Made by a program: the position numbers and the translations under genes. The notes under the pieces were generated by a model. It made no database searches and was not told the DNA's origin. It was given only the letters and a program-made list of their open reading frames with translations. A DNA stretch of 64,000 nt from Fimbriimonadaceae bacterium (GTDB taxonomy: Bacteria > Armatimonadota > Fimbriimonadia > Fimbriimonadales > Fimbriimonadaceae), in contig JAHCHO010000003.1 in the NCBI GenBank assembly GCA_026129685.1, forward strand, positions 62,001 through 126,000, in the 5' to 3' direction. Shown here in pieces: positions 1-7,509 of this stretch. Within the stretch, counting starts at the first letter, position 1; each line of letters begins with the position of its first letter.

Positions 1-53
1 TCGCGATCTCGTTGAGTCACGTTGCCTTCGGCGTTGCGTACGAGTACTTCCAT
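1..53 (-). CDS. N-terminal fragment of an unidentified gene, downstream of ispDF
   Basis: An ATG at the complement of 51-53 opens a frame that runs leftward off the window, giving 17 residues, MEVLVRNAEGNVTQRDR. It starts 8 bases after the ispDF stop, and an AGGA ribosome site lies 6 bases before the ATG, so it is probably the next gene of the same operon. The short beta-strand-like start followed by a polar turn would suit a ribosome hibernation factor (HPF/YfiA) but 17 residues cannot decide this; the identity is a guess and the existence of the gene is moderately sure. Confidence 0.45.
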   Translation of the reverse strand, partial: MEVLVRNAEGNVTQRDR

Positions 54-61
54 GGTGTTTC

Positions 62-1222
62 CTACGAAGGACCCCGAACGAGGGTGGCGACGGCGAAGGC
101 CGCGATGCCTTCGCCCCTCCCAATGGTTCCCAAGCGTTCGTTGGTCGTTGCTTTGACGTTGACGCGGTCGGAGGGGAGGCCCAGGGTCTGGGCGATGGTG
201 AGGCGCATGTCGTCTCGCTTGCTTCCGAGTCTGGGCGTTTCCGCGATCACCGTTGCGTCTATGTTCACCATACGCCAACCTTCCTCCTCTACCAAGTCCT
301 TTGACACTTCCAGGAAGGTTTTGGAGGCGCATCCGGCCCATTTGGGATCGGAATTCGGGAAGTGGACGCCGATGTCGTCCTTGCCCGCCGCGCCGAGGAT
401 CGCGTCGGCGATGGCGTGGAGCAGCACGTCGGCGTCGGAATGGCCCTCCAGGCCGGCGTGCCCTTCGAAGAGGACGCCGCCGAGCCAGAGGGGCCGGTCC
501 GGATCGGCCGAAAAGGCGTGAACGTCGTAGCCGAGTCCGGTGCGGGTTTCCATGGGTCGGTTCGTTCGGGGGGAGAGCAGCGCGCGGGCGAGGTCGGCGT
601 CGCCGGGGTGGGTGATCTTGAGGTTGTCGGGGTCGCCTTCGACCAGGACGGGGTTGGCGCCAAAGGCCTCGAGCATCGAGAGTTCGTCGGTGAACGAGCG
701 ATCGGCGGCGCCGAAGGCCCGGACGAGCAGGCCTCGGAGAGCGCCCTGCGGGGTCTGGACGGTGCGGAGGCGCGTTCGGTCAAGGGTTTCGATCCCTTCC
801 TCGCCCAAGCGTTTGACGGTGTCGGTGATCGGCAGTCCCGGGGCGGCGGCGCCGCGCTCGACCACGCCGGCGATGACCCGTTCGATGAGGGCGGGCGTCA
901 CGAAAGGGCGGGCCGCGTCGTGAATCAGGACGATCTCGGCCTCGTCGGGGCAAGCCGTCACGCCGCGTCGAGCGCTTTCCTGTCGGGTTTCGCCGCCCGG
1001 AACGACGAAGTCGGCGTCGGGCGCCTCGCTTCGGAAGCGCCCCACCCGTTCGGGGGCGACGACGATGCCAACCCCGGCGATCCGCGCGTTGTCGCGAAAG
1101 GCCCGGTAGGCGTGCCGCCAGAGGGGCGCACCATCCAGGTCCAGCCACAATTTGTCGCCGCCGAACCGCTCGCCGCGCCCGGCGGCGACGAGAACGGCGT
1201 AGACGATGGGCGGGCTCGGCAT
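62..1222 (-). CDS. ispDF: Bifunctional IspD/IspF (MEP isoprenoid pathway)
   Basis: This 386-residue protein fuses two non-consecutive steps of the methylerythritol phosphate pathway. Residues 1 to about 215 are 2-C-methyl-D-erythritol 4-phosphate cytidylyltransferase (IspD): nucleotide-binding start LVAAGRGERFGGDK at 11-24 and HDAARPF at 101-107. Residues from about 225 are 2-C-methyl-D-erythritol 2,4-cyclodiphosphate synthase (IspF): metal ligands D233 and H235 in GYDVHAF, H261 in HSDADVLLHA, and TTNERLGTIGRGEG near the end. The linker is short (SPRTNRPMET) and has an internal ATG at the IspF start. A GAGGG ribosome site precedes the ATG at 1222. Stand-alone IspD and IspF are commoner; fusions are known from alpha- and epsilonproteobacteria. 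Both activities look intact. Confidence 0.95.
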   Translation of the reverse strand: MPSPPIVYAVLVAAGRGERFGGDKLWLDLDGAPLWRHAYRAFRDNARIAGVGIVVAPERVGRFRSEAPDADFVVPGGETRQESARRGVTACPDEAEIVLIHDAARPFVTPALIERVIAGVVERGAAAPGLPITDTVKRLGEEGIETLDRTRLRTVQTPQGALRGLLVRAFGAADRSFTDELSMLEAFGANPVLVEGDPDNLKITHPGDADLARALLSPRTNRPMETRTGLGYDVHAFSADPDRPLWLGGVLFEGHAGLEGHSDADVLLHAIADAILGAAGKDDIGVHFPNSDPKWAGCASKTFLEVSKDLVEEEGWRMVNIDATVIAETPRLGSKRDDMRLTIAQTLGLPSDRVNVKATTNERLGTIGRGEGIAAFAVATLVRGPS

Positions 1223-1306
1223 GGCGCCCTCAGCTTACTTGGCGTCGGAACCTCGGAGGTCGGAAAGAGGAACTCGTCGGCCCATGCGACGCTTGGCGAT
1301 CGTCGT

Positions 1307-2047
1307 TCACGGATCGCGGCGTTTGATCGCGCTGTAGTGGACCCGGTCGCTGCGTTTGCGGGGTTGGTCGAGGCCGTAGCTTTCGAAACAGCGGACTTCG
1401 TCGAAGCCGGCTTCGTCGAGCATCGCGCGAACCTCCTCGTCGGAGTGGGCCCGCTGGACGTGGGTCTCTTCGTATTCCTGGTCGCCCACCCAGAACTTCA
1501 TGTGGACGCGGATGATGCGCGCGTGGGGGTCCCAATCTCCCTTCCAGTCGTACCGCACCTTGGCGCGCGGGTTCTTGTTGTGCTGGTCGAACATCTTGGC
1601 CTCGAAGGCGTAGGCGGTGTTCAGGTCGAACACGAACGAGCCGCCGAGGTCGAGGTGCTGGGAGACGCGGACGATCGCTTGGGAGAGGCTTTCGGCGTCG
1701 GTGATGTAGTTCAGGCTGTCGAAGAACGAGTAGGCGCCTTCGAAGGTGTCACCGAGGTCCAGGGAGGTTACGTCGGCGACCTCGTAGCGAATCTTGAGCC
1801 GCTTCTTGTGCGCCTTCTGGCGGGCGACGCGGATCATGGTCTCGGACAGATCGAAGCCGGTCAGTTCCTTCCCTTCGCGGGTGAGCATCTCGCACATGGT
1901 GCCGGTGCCGCAACAGACGTCGAGGACGCGCTGCGGCTTGACGTTCTGTTGGGCGAGGAGAAGGAGGTAGTAGCCGGTCCACATTCGGTACGGCACGTCC
2001 TTCATCAGGTCGTCGTAGAAGTCGGCGATTTCGAGAAAGCTGGGCAA
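1307..2047 (-). CDS. Class I SAM-dependent methyltransferase
   Basis: About 246 residues if it starts at the TTG at 2047. The SAM-binding motif I is VLDVCCGTGT at 41-50, followed by FDLSETMI (acidic end of strand 2) and a YEVADVTSLDL motif, the arrangement of small-molecule methyltransferases of the Methyltransf_25 type. The C-terminal half (KFWVGDQEYEETHVQRAHS, then DEAGFDEVRCFESYG) resembles other members acting on small substrates. The frame stays open to 2197 but that extension crosses the promoter and start of the divergent gene and looks non-coding. The TTG has no good ribosome site, so the start is uncertain; an in-frame ATG follows 14 codons later. Substrate unknown. Confidence 0.85.
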   Translation of the reverse strand: MPSFLEIADFYDDLMKDVPYRMWTGYYLLLLAQQNVKPQRVLDVCCGTGTMCEMLTREGKELTGFDLSETMIRVARQKAHKKRLKIRYEVADVTSLDLGDTFEGAYSFFDSLNYITDAESLSQAIVRVSQHLDLGGSFVFDLNTAYAFEAKMFDQHNKNPRAKVRYDWKGDWDPHARIIRVHMKFWVGDQEYEETHVQRAHSDEEVRAMLDEAGFDEVRCFESYGLDQPRKRSDRVHYSAIKRRDP

Positions 2048-2132
2048 GGACTTGGGCGAATTCGCCGCGGGGGTCGCGCTTCCTGCGAGGTTCGGACGTA
2101 CAATCCGAGAAGGAACGAGGAAGAGGAAGCCA

Positions 2133-3455
2133 ATGACGCGATGGATCGCACTGGTTGGGCTGGGGCTGACGGCGGTCGCCCGAGGCCAGATGTTCACCGA
2201 CGACGAACGGACGGGCGTCGTCGCCTACTGGAACGAACCGGGACGCTACCGGGCGGGCGCACCACCGGACTCGGTCAAGGCCGGGCCGTTCGGCGTACGG
2301 CTGACGGTGGACGGCTCGAAGTGGCTTTGGGACTACAACCGCGCGCGCGGCCTTTCGAAGGGTCCGCCGACCGAGACGCCGGGCGCCCAGAACCCGCGCG
2401 AGACGGTTTGGGAGGGGTGGATCGAGGCGAAAGTCGCGTACGACCGGTTCGTCGCGGCCGAAGGGGCCGACCGGGCGAACGCCGCCCTCGGCAAGCCCTC
2501 CAAACTGGCGTCGGGGCCGCGGCCCGCGCACCCCGGTCCTGTTCCCGCCGACCTCGTCACGCTGGTCGGCAACCCGCCGGCCTTTGCCTCGGTCGAGGCA
2601 CCCGTGTGGCACACGGTGACGTTCGACGACGGACTCGAGATCGCCTACGCCGACAACGTGTCGATGCGCCCCCGGTACGCCTACTATCGGTTCGACACGG
2701 GGGTCATGTCGGGCGGCGAGTCGGTACGCAACCTGCCCGAGCCCGATCTCAAAGCGCTTTGCGCGGAGGCGGGGTTGACCGAGTCCGAGTTTCGGATCTT
2801 CAAGGCGGTGTCGTTGCTTGAGGGCGGGTTCGACTCCGTGAACACGTACGACACCGGTTTCGTTTCGGTCGGTCTGTTGCAGTTCGCGAGCTTGAGCGAG
2901 GGGGGCGGGTCGCTCGCCTCGGTGCTCAGGAACCAGAAGATCGTCCACCCCGATTCGTTCTTCACCGACTGGCGGCGCTTCGGGCTCGACGTCACGGTGG
3001 ACGGCAAACTCGTCGCGGTGGACCCTGCGACCGGAGTCGAGGCGATCGGCCCGGAGGCCAACCGGCTGATCATTCGCGACAAGCGGCTCATCGCGGTGTT
3101 TCAGCGCAACGGCCGCATCAGCCGTCCCTTCCGTCTGGCTCAGTTGCGGGTGGCAAAGGCGCAGTACTACCCCGCCGACGACCAAGTGGCGGTCTACACG
3201 GGCACCGAGATCTGGACGGGCAAGATCCGGGACATCGTGCGCTCGGAGGCGGGGATGGCGACGCTGATGGACCGCAAGGTGAACACGGGTAAGGTGGACC
3301 CCCTCCCCGCCGTGCTGGCAAAAGTGGTCGAGGACAAGAAGTTGAAGGCGTTCGGCGACCTCGCGGAATACGAGGCGGAGGTGGTGGCGGCCCTGAGGTA
3401 CCGGAAGGACTACACGAAGGACCCCGCCCTTACCCAGCCCGGAAAAAGCCGATGA
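2133..3455 (+). CDS. Secreted protein with lysozyme-like domain
   Basis: A 440-residue exported protein. The first 19 residues (MTRWIALVGLGLTAVARGQ) form a signal peptide, and AGGAAG lies just before the ATG, which fixes the start over an upstream in-frame ATG at 2052. Around residues 220-260 is SLLEGGFDSVNTYDTG followed by SVGLLQFASL; a Glu (E230) in a helix followed by an aromatic-rich turn and a glutamine is the pattern of lysozyme-fold muramidases and phage-type peptidoglycan hydrolases. The N-terminal 200 residues are not recognised. It overlaps the following acetyltransferase by four bases (ATGA), so the two are co-translated. A cell-wall role is inferred, not proved. Confidence 0.7.
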   Translation: MTRWIALVGLGLTAVARGQMFTDDERTGVVAYWNEPGRYRAGAPPDSVKAGPFGVRLTVDGSKWLWDYNRARGLSKGPPTETPGAQNPRETVWEGWIEAKVAYDRFVAAEGADRANAALGKPSKLASGPRPAHPGPVPADLVTLVGNPPAFASVEAPVWHTVTFDDGLEIAYADNVSMRPRYAYYRFDTGVMSGGESVRNLPEPDLKALCAEAGLTESEFRIFKAVSLLEGGFDSVNTYDTGFVSVGLLQFASLSEGGGSLASVLRNQKIVHPDSFFTDWRRFGLDVTVDGKLVAVDPATGVEAIGPEANRLIIRDKRLIAVFQRNGRISRPFRLAQLRVAKAQYYPADDQVAVYTGTEIWTGKIRDIVRSEAGMATLMDRKVNTGKVDPLPAVLAKVVEDKKLKAFGDLAEYEAEVVAALRYRKDYTKDPALTQPGKSR

Positions 3456-4279
3456 GCGACCTGCGCGTCACCGATACCCAGTCATTTTCCGGGGCCGAGA
3501 TCGGGGCGCTCCTGGATCGTTGCTTCGAGGGCTACGCCGTGCCCACCCGGTTCACCCCGGAGATGGTCTCGGTTCTGGCGAGGACCGACTCGATCGATCC
3601 GGACAGGTCGCTCGTCGCATGGCGCGGGGAGGCACCGGTCGGGGTCGTCCTGTGGTGCCAGCGGGGCCGGCGCGTACGACTCGGGCCGACGGGGGTGGTG
3701 AAGGAGGCGAGGCGGCAAGGAGTCGGGCGTTTCCTCGTAGAGGAGTTCTTGCGGCGCGCGCGAGACGAGGGGGCGGAGCGGGTCCGTCTCGAGGTGCTGG
3801 GCGGCAACACGGGCGCGATCCAGTTGTACGAGGGCCAGGGGTTTCGGAGTCTGCGACGGCTGAACGGCTTCCGGGTGGACCCAGCGCGGCTGGAGATCGA
3901 ACCGTGGGAGGTCGAACCGTGGGAAGCCGAGGAGGTTGCGCTGATGATGGACCGACGACACCCGGACGCGCCCTGGCAACTGGAGGGCGAATCGGTGTTG
4001 GCTTTGCCGGAGACCTACCGGGCGGTGCGATTCGACAGCGCGCTGGCGATGGTCGCGGAGACGGAGACGCGCGGGGTGATCCGGGCCTGGACGACCGGAC
4101 GCAGCGCGGACGGGGTCGAGTGTGGGCATCGCCTTCTCAGTGGCCTGCTGTGCGCGGAGCCAAAGCGCACCTGGGTGTTCCCGCCGATCTACCCGTCCTC
4201 GGTGATCCGGCACGACTTCGAGCAGAGCGCGCTTATACGGGAAGCGCTGTTCCAGTACGAGATGGAATGGCGGCCGTGA
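3452..4279 (+). CDS. GNAT family N-acetyltransferase
   Basis: A 275-residue protein with one clear GNAT domain in residues 1-145: PVGVVLW, then the acetyl-CoA loop KEARRQGVGRFLVEEF, RVRLEVLGGNTGAIQLYEGQ and GFRSLRRLNGF. The remaining 130 residues (EPWEVEPWEAEEVALMMDRR onward) look like a degenerate second GNAT fold without an acetyl-CoA loop, as in many tandem GNAT proteins. Its ATG overlaps the stop of the lysozyme-like gene. Substrate cannot be read from sequence. Confidence 0.85.
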   Translation: MSDLRVTDTQSFSGAEIGALLDRCFEGYAVPTRFTPEMVSVLARTDSIDPDRSLVAWRGEAPVGVVLWCQRGRRVRLGPTGVVKEARRQGVGRFLVEEFLRRARDEGAERVRLEVLGGNTGAIQLYEGQGFRSLRRLNGFRVDPARLEIEPWEVEPWEAEEVALMMDRRHPDAPWQLEGESVLALPETYRAVRFDSALAMVAETETRGVIRAWTTGRSADGVECGHRLLSGLLCAEPKRTWVFPPIYPSSVIRHDFEQSALIREALFQYEMEWRP

Positions 4280-4328
4280 CCGGATCGCTTCGCCGGCCGC
4301 CCTTCTGACCCCGGGGGTCGCGGGCTTG

Positions 4329-5594
4329 TCACCCGGCGTCGACCACGAAGGCGGACGTCGGCCAGCGAGGGATGTCCGCCTCGGCGACGCCGAGTACCCG
4401 GATCACGTCGGCGCGGAACTCGTCGTAGTCCTCGGCGGTGCAAGGTCGCACGCCGTGGGCGAGGGCCGAATCGTTTCGCTTCTGCAGGTGCCCGCGCAGG
4501 CGCGCGTACTCTTCGTCGCGTCCCAACACTCGAAAGGCGCCTTCGACGCCCAGACGGAAGACGCCGTCTCGAGGCGGCCCGACGGTGGCGACGGCGATCG
4601 CGCGGGTCTCGGGGTCGAGGCCGTCTTCCTTCAGCTTGCCGAAATCCGCGCCAAAACGCTCGTGGAGGAGATCCTGAGCGTGCAACTCGCAGACGCGGTA
4701 GAGCAGGGCCACGGCCGCGTCGTACCTTCCTTGGGCGCGCCGACGGTCGGCGTTGGCCAGCCACTCGACGGCAAGTTGCGGGTTCTTGGCCGTCTGGGCG
4801 GCTCGGTTGGAGGTTATCTCGTTGGCCGCGCGCTGCCAGCCGTCTCTCAGACCGCTCCAAACCTGTGGGTTTGGGGCCACGAACGGGAACGCGGGGGTGC
4901 ACTTTGCGAGTTTCCGCGCCGCCCCGGCAAAGTCGAAGCCGTCGGCGAGGTCCAGGGCCTCGCAGAGGTCCGCGAAGAGCCGCAGTCGCTCGCCGACCGT
5001 GGGGCCGCATCGGCTCGCGGCGGCACGAAGGACCTGGGTCGCGGCCGCCGCAAGCGATCGGGCCAAGAGGCGCGCGGCTTCCTGTCGACTGAGATCGGCG
5101 AAGTAGTCCCAAGGGTTGGCGGCCTCGATCGGCGTTTCGCTACCCGTAAGGACGACTCCGACGCCGGCCTTGTCGCGGGCGCTGCCGCCCACGTAGCGGA
5201 AGTAGCGGAAGAGTTCGACGCCGGCGAGGACGAGGGCGGCGGTCATCGTTTTGGTCCCGCCCGTGTAGTCCACGATCGCGGCGCTCGGTTCGAGGCGATT
5301 GCGACGAAGCCAGTCCGGCAAGCCCGCTCGAATCTGGGCGTAGCAGATCAACAGGTCCTGGGGATCGGTCACCTCGAGGAACTCATACTGCGGAGCGTGG
5401 TCGAGCCTCGGGAGGATCGCGTCCGGCACGGAGTTCCTGGTCGCTTCGGAGACCACGAAGCACACCTTGTCCGGCCTGAGGTCGAGCAAGGAAGCGACGA
5501 CGGGCTCGGGCGAGCCACCCACGGAAGCCACCAAGGCGCGAATCCGATCCGGAGGCGGTTCGGTTAGGTTCGGTACGGTCCCTTCGGTTCCCAT
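4329..5594 (-). CDS. CRISPR-associated Cas02710 family protein (CARF-HEPN)
   Basis: A 421-residue protein. Residues 15-180 form a Rossmann-like CARF domain: LVASVGGSPEPVV at the start and the family hallmark DYTGGTKTM at 109-117, which in Csm6/Csx1-type proteins lines the cyclic oligoadenylate pocket. The C-terminal half is helical, with repeats of the type VEWLANADRRRAQGRYDAAV, and ends in a HEPN ribonuclease motif, RNDSALAH (R373, N374, H380). This matches the TIGR02710/Cas02710 family. The reading frame is open far upstream (to 7028), but that part lies antisense to glycerate kinase and is low-complexity; the ATG at 5594 gives the family's usual length. No cas genes, Cas10 or CRISPR array occur in the window, so the activating signal must come from elsewhere or differ. 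It is divergent from glycerate kinase. Confidence 0.88.
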   Translation of the reverse strand: MGTEGTVPNLTEPPPDRIRALVASVGGSPEPVVASLLDLRPDKVCFVVSEATRNSVPDAILPRLDHAPQYEFLEVTDPQDLLICYAQIRAGLPDWLRRNRLEPSAAIVDYTGGTKTMTAALVLAGVELFRYFRYVGGSARDKAGVGVVLTGSETPIEAANPWDYFADLSRQEAARLLARSLAAAATQVLRAAASRCGPTVGERLRLFADLCEALDLADGFDFAGAARKLAKCTPAFPFVAPNPQVWSGLRDGWQRAANEITSNRAAQTAKNPQLAVEWLANADRRRAQGRYDAAVALLYRVCELHAQDLLHERFGADFGKLKEDGLDPETRAIAVATVGPPRDGVFRLGVEGAFRVLGRDEEYARLRGHLQKRNDSALAHGVRPCTAEDYDEFRADVIRVLGVAEADIPRWPTSAFVVDAG

Positions 5595-5675
5595 GGCGCC
5601 TGTTTCGACCCCCCTTCGCCGTGTCCTCCCACGTCCTTCGGACGCGCCGCAGCACGACCGACCAGAATGGGAGCG

Positions 5676-6911
5676 ATGACGCGCGACGACCTGCTGGACA
5701 TCGCCCGTTCGGCGCTCGCGGCGACGGAGGCCGGAGCGTTGCTTCGCCGGGCGGTGAGTCGGGACGGCGATCGGTTGCGCTTCGGCGGGCGTTCCTACGA
5801 CCTTTGGGGTTTCGACCGGGTCCTGGTCGTCGCGGCGGGCAAGGCGGCGGGGGCGATGGTGGTGGCGTTGGAGCCTTTGCTCGAGGGGATGGCGTTCGGG
5901 GGGGTGGCGGTCACCAAGGCGGGTCACGCGCCGGTCGCGCCCACGAGGTCGCGGTTCTTGATCGGCGGGCACCCGGTGCCGGACGAGGGCTCGGTGGCGG
6001 CGGGACGGGCGGTCCGGAAATTGCTGGCGGGAGCGACGGCGCGCACTTTCGTGATCGGGCTGATCAGCGGCGGCGCGTCGGCGTTGCTCGAGGACCTGCG
6101 GCCGGGGGTCTCGTTGGAGTCGCTTCGCCTTGCCAATCGCGCGCTGCTGGGGTCGGGGGCACCGATCCAGGCGATCAACCGGGTGCGGGCACGGCTTTCG
6201 ACGATCAAGGCAGGAGGTCTGCTGGAAGCGACGGGCGAGGCGGAGGTCGTGGTGGCGGTGCTGTCCGACGTCCTGGGGGACGATCTGGCGGCGATCGGGT
6301 CTGGTCCGTTCGTTCCGGTTCGGGGAGACGGGAGCGCGGAAGAGGCGTTGCGGCAGTACCGGGTGGACTTGGGATTCGCGCTGCCCCCGGCAAGGGCGCG
6401 CGCCCCGCGAGAGACGCCGCCGCACGTCGTCATCGGCAACTTGGAGACCCTGTTGGCGGCGGCGGAAGGGCGGGCACGGGAACTCGGACTTGCCCCAAGC
6501 CGGGCGTCGTTCCCCTTGGTCGGCGAAGCGTCTTCGCTCCCGCCTCGGTTGCTGTCGGGAGGTCGGGGACTCTTGATTGCAGGGGGCGAGCCGACGGTCA
6601 CCCTCGGCGAAGACTTCGGCTGGGGCGGGCGGATGCAGGAGTTCGCCTTGGCGGCGGCCCCATTGCTCGAGGGGACGGAGAGCCTGGTTCTCGCGGCGGG
6701 AAGCGACGGTACCGACGGGCCGACGGACGCGGCCGGGGCGCTGGTGGACGGCGGGACGGTGGGCCGCATCCGGGCGGCAGGGCTCGACCCGTTGGCGTGC
6801 CTCCGGCGGCACGACGCGTACCCGGCGCTTCGGGCGTCGGGCGACCTGCTGTTCACGGGGCCCACGGGCACGAACGTCGGCGACCTCGTGCTGGCGTTCC
6901 GGGCTTCGTAA
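5676..6911 (+). CDS. Glycerate 2-kinase (MOFRL family)
   Basis: About 411 residues; an in-frame ATG three codons earlier (5667) is the alternative start. Glycerate 2-kinases of this family phosphorylate D-glycerate at C2 with ATP. Visible markers are AAGKAAGAMV and GGHPVPDEGS in the N-terminal domain, ISGGASALL (nucleotide/glycerate loop), TIKAGGL, LSDVLGDDLAAIGSGP, and the C-terminal MOFRL signature AAGSDGTDGPTDAAGALVD, ending in TGPTGTNVGDLVLAF. All family blocks are present. It is transcribed alone, divergently from the Cas02710 gene, and probably serves glyoxylate or serine degradation; that pathway assignment is inference. Confidence 0.92.
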   Translation: MTRDDLLDIARSALAATEAGALLRRAVSRDGDRLRFGGRSYDLWGFDRVLVVAAGKAAGAMVVALEPLLEGMAFGGVAVTKAGHAPVAPTRSRFLIGGHPVPDEGSVAAGRAVRKLLAGATARTFVIGLISGGASALLEDLRPGVSLESLRLANRALLGSGAPIQAINRVRARLSTIKAGGLLEATGEAEVVVAVLSDVLGDDLAAIGSGPFVPVRGDGSAEEALRQYRVDLGFALPPARARAPRETPPHVVIGNLETLLAAAEGRARELGLAPSRASFPLVGEASSLPPRLLSGGRGLLIAGGEPTVTLGEDFGWGGRMQEFALAAAPLLEGTESLVLAAGSDGTDGPTDAAGALVDGGTVGRIRAAGLDPLACLRRHDAYPALRASGDLLFTGPTGTNVGDLVLAFRAS

Positions 6912-7217
6912 CGGGCGCCCGGTGAAGCAGGGAGGCCACGAGGGACGGTTTGTGCCGGCGACCGGTGGGCTCGGGGTCGGGCCGCTCACGCGCCCCGTCC
7001 CCTTCGCCTCCCCGCCGCCGGCGCACAAGTGGACGCTCTAGAGCTTACGGGAGGGTTCCCCGATTGGTAGGAAGCGCCTGTGCGAGAGACCAGCGGCGCC
7101 TGCCACCTCCTCGCACATGGCTGGAACGGTCCGAGTGGCTACCTGGGAAAGTCCGGATCGCAGCCCCTAGCGTGCGTGGCCGCAAAGTCCAGTTGGGGAA
7201 TTCCCAAGCCCGGCTTC

Positions 7218-7246
7218 CGCAGCTTTGTCGCGCGCGTGGGCGGAAT
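7218..7246 (+). repeat. Diverged direct repeat, copy 1
   Basis: Twenty-nine bases beginning CGCAGCTT and ending GAAT. The second copy at 7279-7307 differs at five positions. The two copies flank the loop of a strong stem, so the unit may be part of an RNA fold rather than a mobile repeat. Confidence 0.6.
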
Positions 7247-7278
7247 CCTCGTGAGCCTGAGGGCCGAGGGGTCGCCCG

Positions 7279-7307
7279 CGCAGCTTCCTTGCGCACGTGG
7301 GCTGAAT
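7279..7307 (+). repeat. Diverged direct repeat, copy 2
   Basis: Second copy of the 29-base unit, beginning CGCAGCTT and ending GCTGAAT, starting 61 bases after the start of the first copy. No third copy was noticed in the window. Confidence 0.6.
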
Positions 7308-7509
7308 GGTGTGGGAGCGAGCTTCAAGTACAGGCAAGCGCGATACCGGATGAACCGGGCAGGGATCGGCCGCGATCGCGACGCGGCGGCCCATCGAACG
7401 GGGGGAACGACCCCATGGGCAACGTCAGGCTTCCGCCGAGGGTCCCTCCCCAACCGGCGCGACCCGGGTTACTGCAACCGGCGGTTCGCACAACGCTCGG
7501 AAGGGCTTG

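Larger units (their letters stand above)
6912..7509. other. 598-base non-coding stretch with diverged direct repeat and stems
   Basis: No credible gene is seen between the convergent ends of glycerate kinase and the S10 peptidase. Frames of 80-150 codons exist on both strands but have no domain, no good start and no hydrophobic pattern. The stretch holds a 29-base direct repeat (7218-7246 and 7279-7307, 24 of 29 identical), a bulged stem pairing GCGCGTGGGCG near 7231 with CGCCCGCGC near 7273 around an inner CCTCG/CGAGG stem, and a 7-base GTGCGAG/CTCGCAC stem near 7080-7117. It could be an RNA gene, a relic, or transcript-end structure. Confidence 0.4.

Noticed and set aside
362-2821. An 819-codon plus-strand frame over ispDF and the methyltransferase
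   Set aside because: It is the mirror frame of two clear minus-strand genes, with the typical Val/Gly/Asp-rich shadow composition and no recognisable domain.
5595-7028. N-terminal extension of the Cas02710 gene to nearly 900 residues
   Set aside because: The extension is antisense to glycerate kinase, is Arg/Pro-rich and has no domain; the CARF domain starts right after the ATG at 5594.
7040-7460. RNase P RNA or tmRNA in the 600-base gap (GGGAAAGTCCGGA string)
   Set aside because: The string recalls the RNase P P4 core, but the downstream conserved blocks (ACAGAAA region, GGTAAGAGCGCACC, and the 3' P4 strand at the right distance) are missing, and no tmRNA tag or acceptor end was found.
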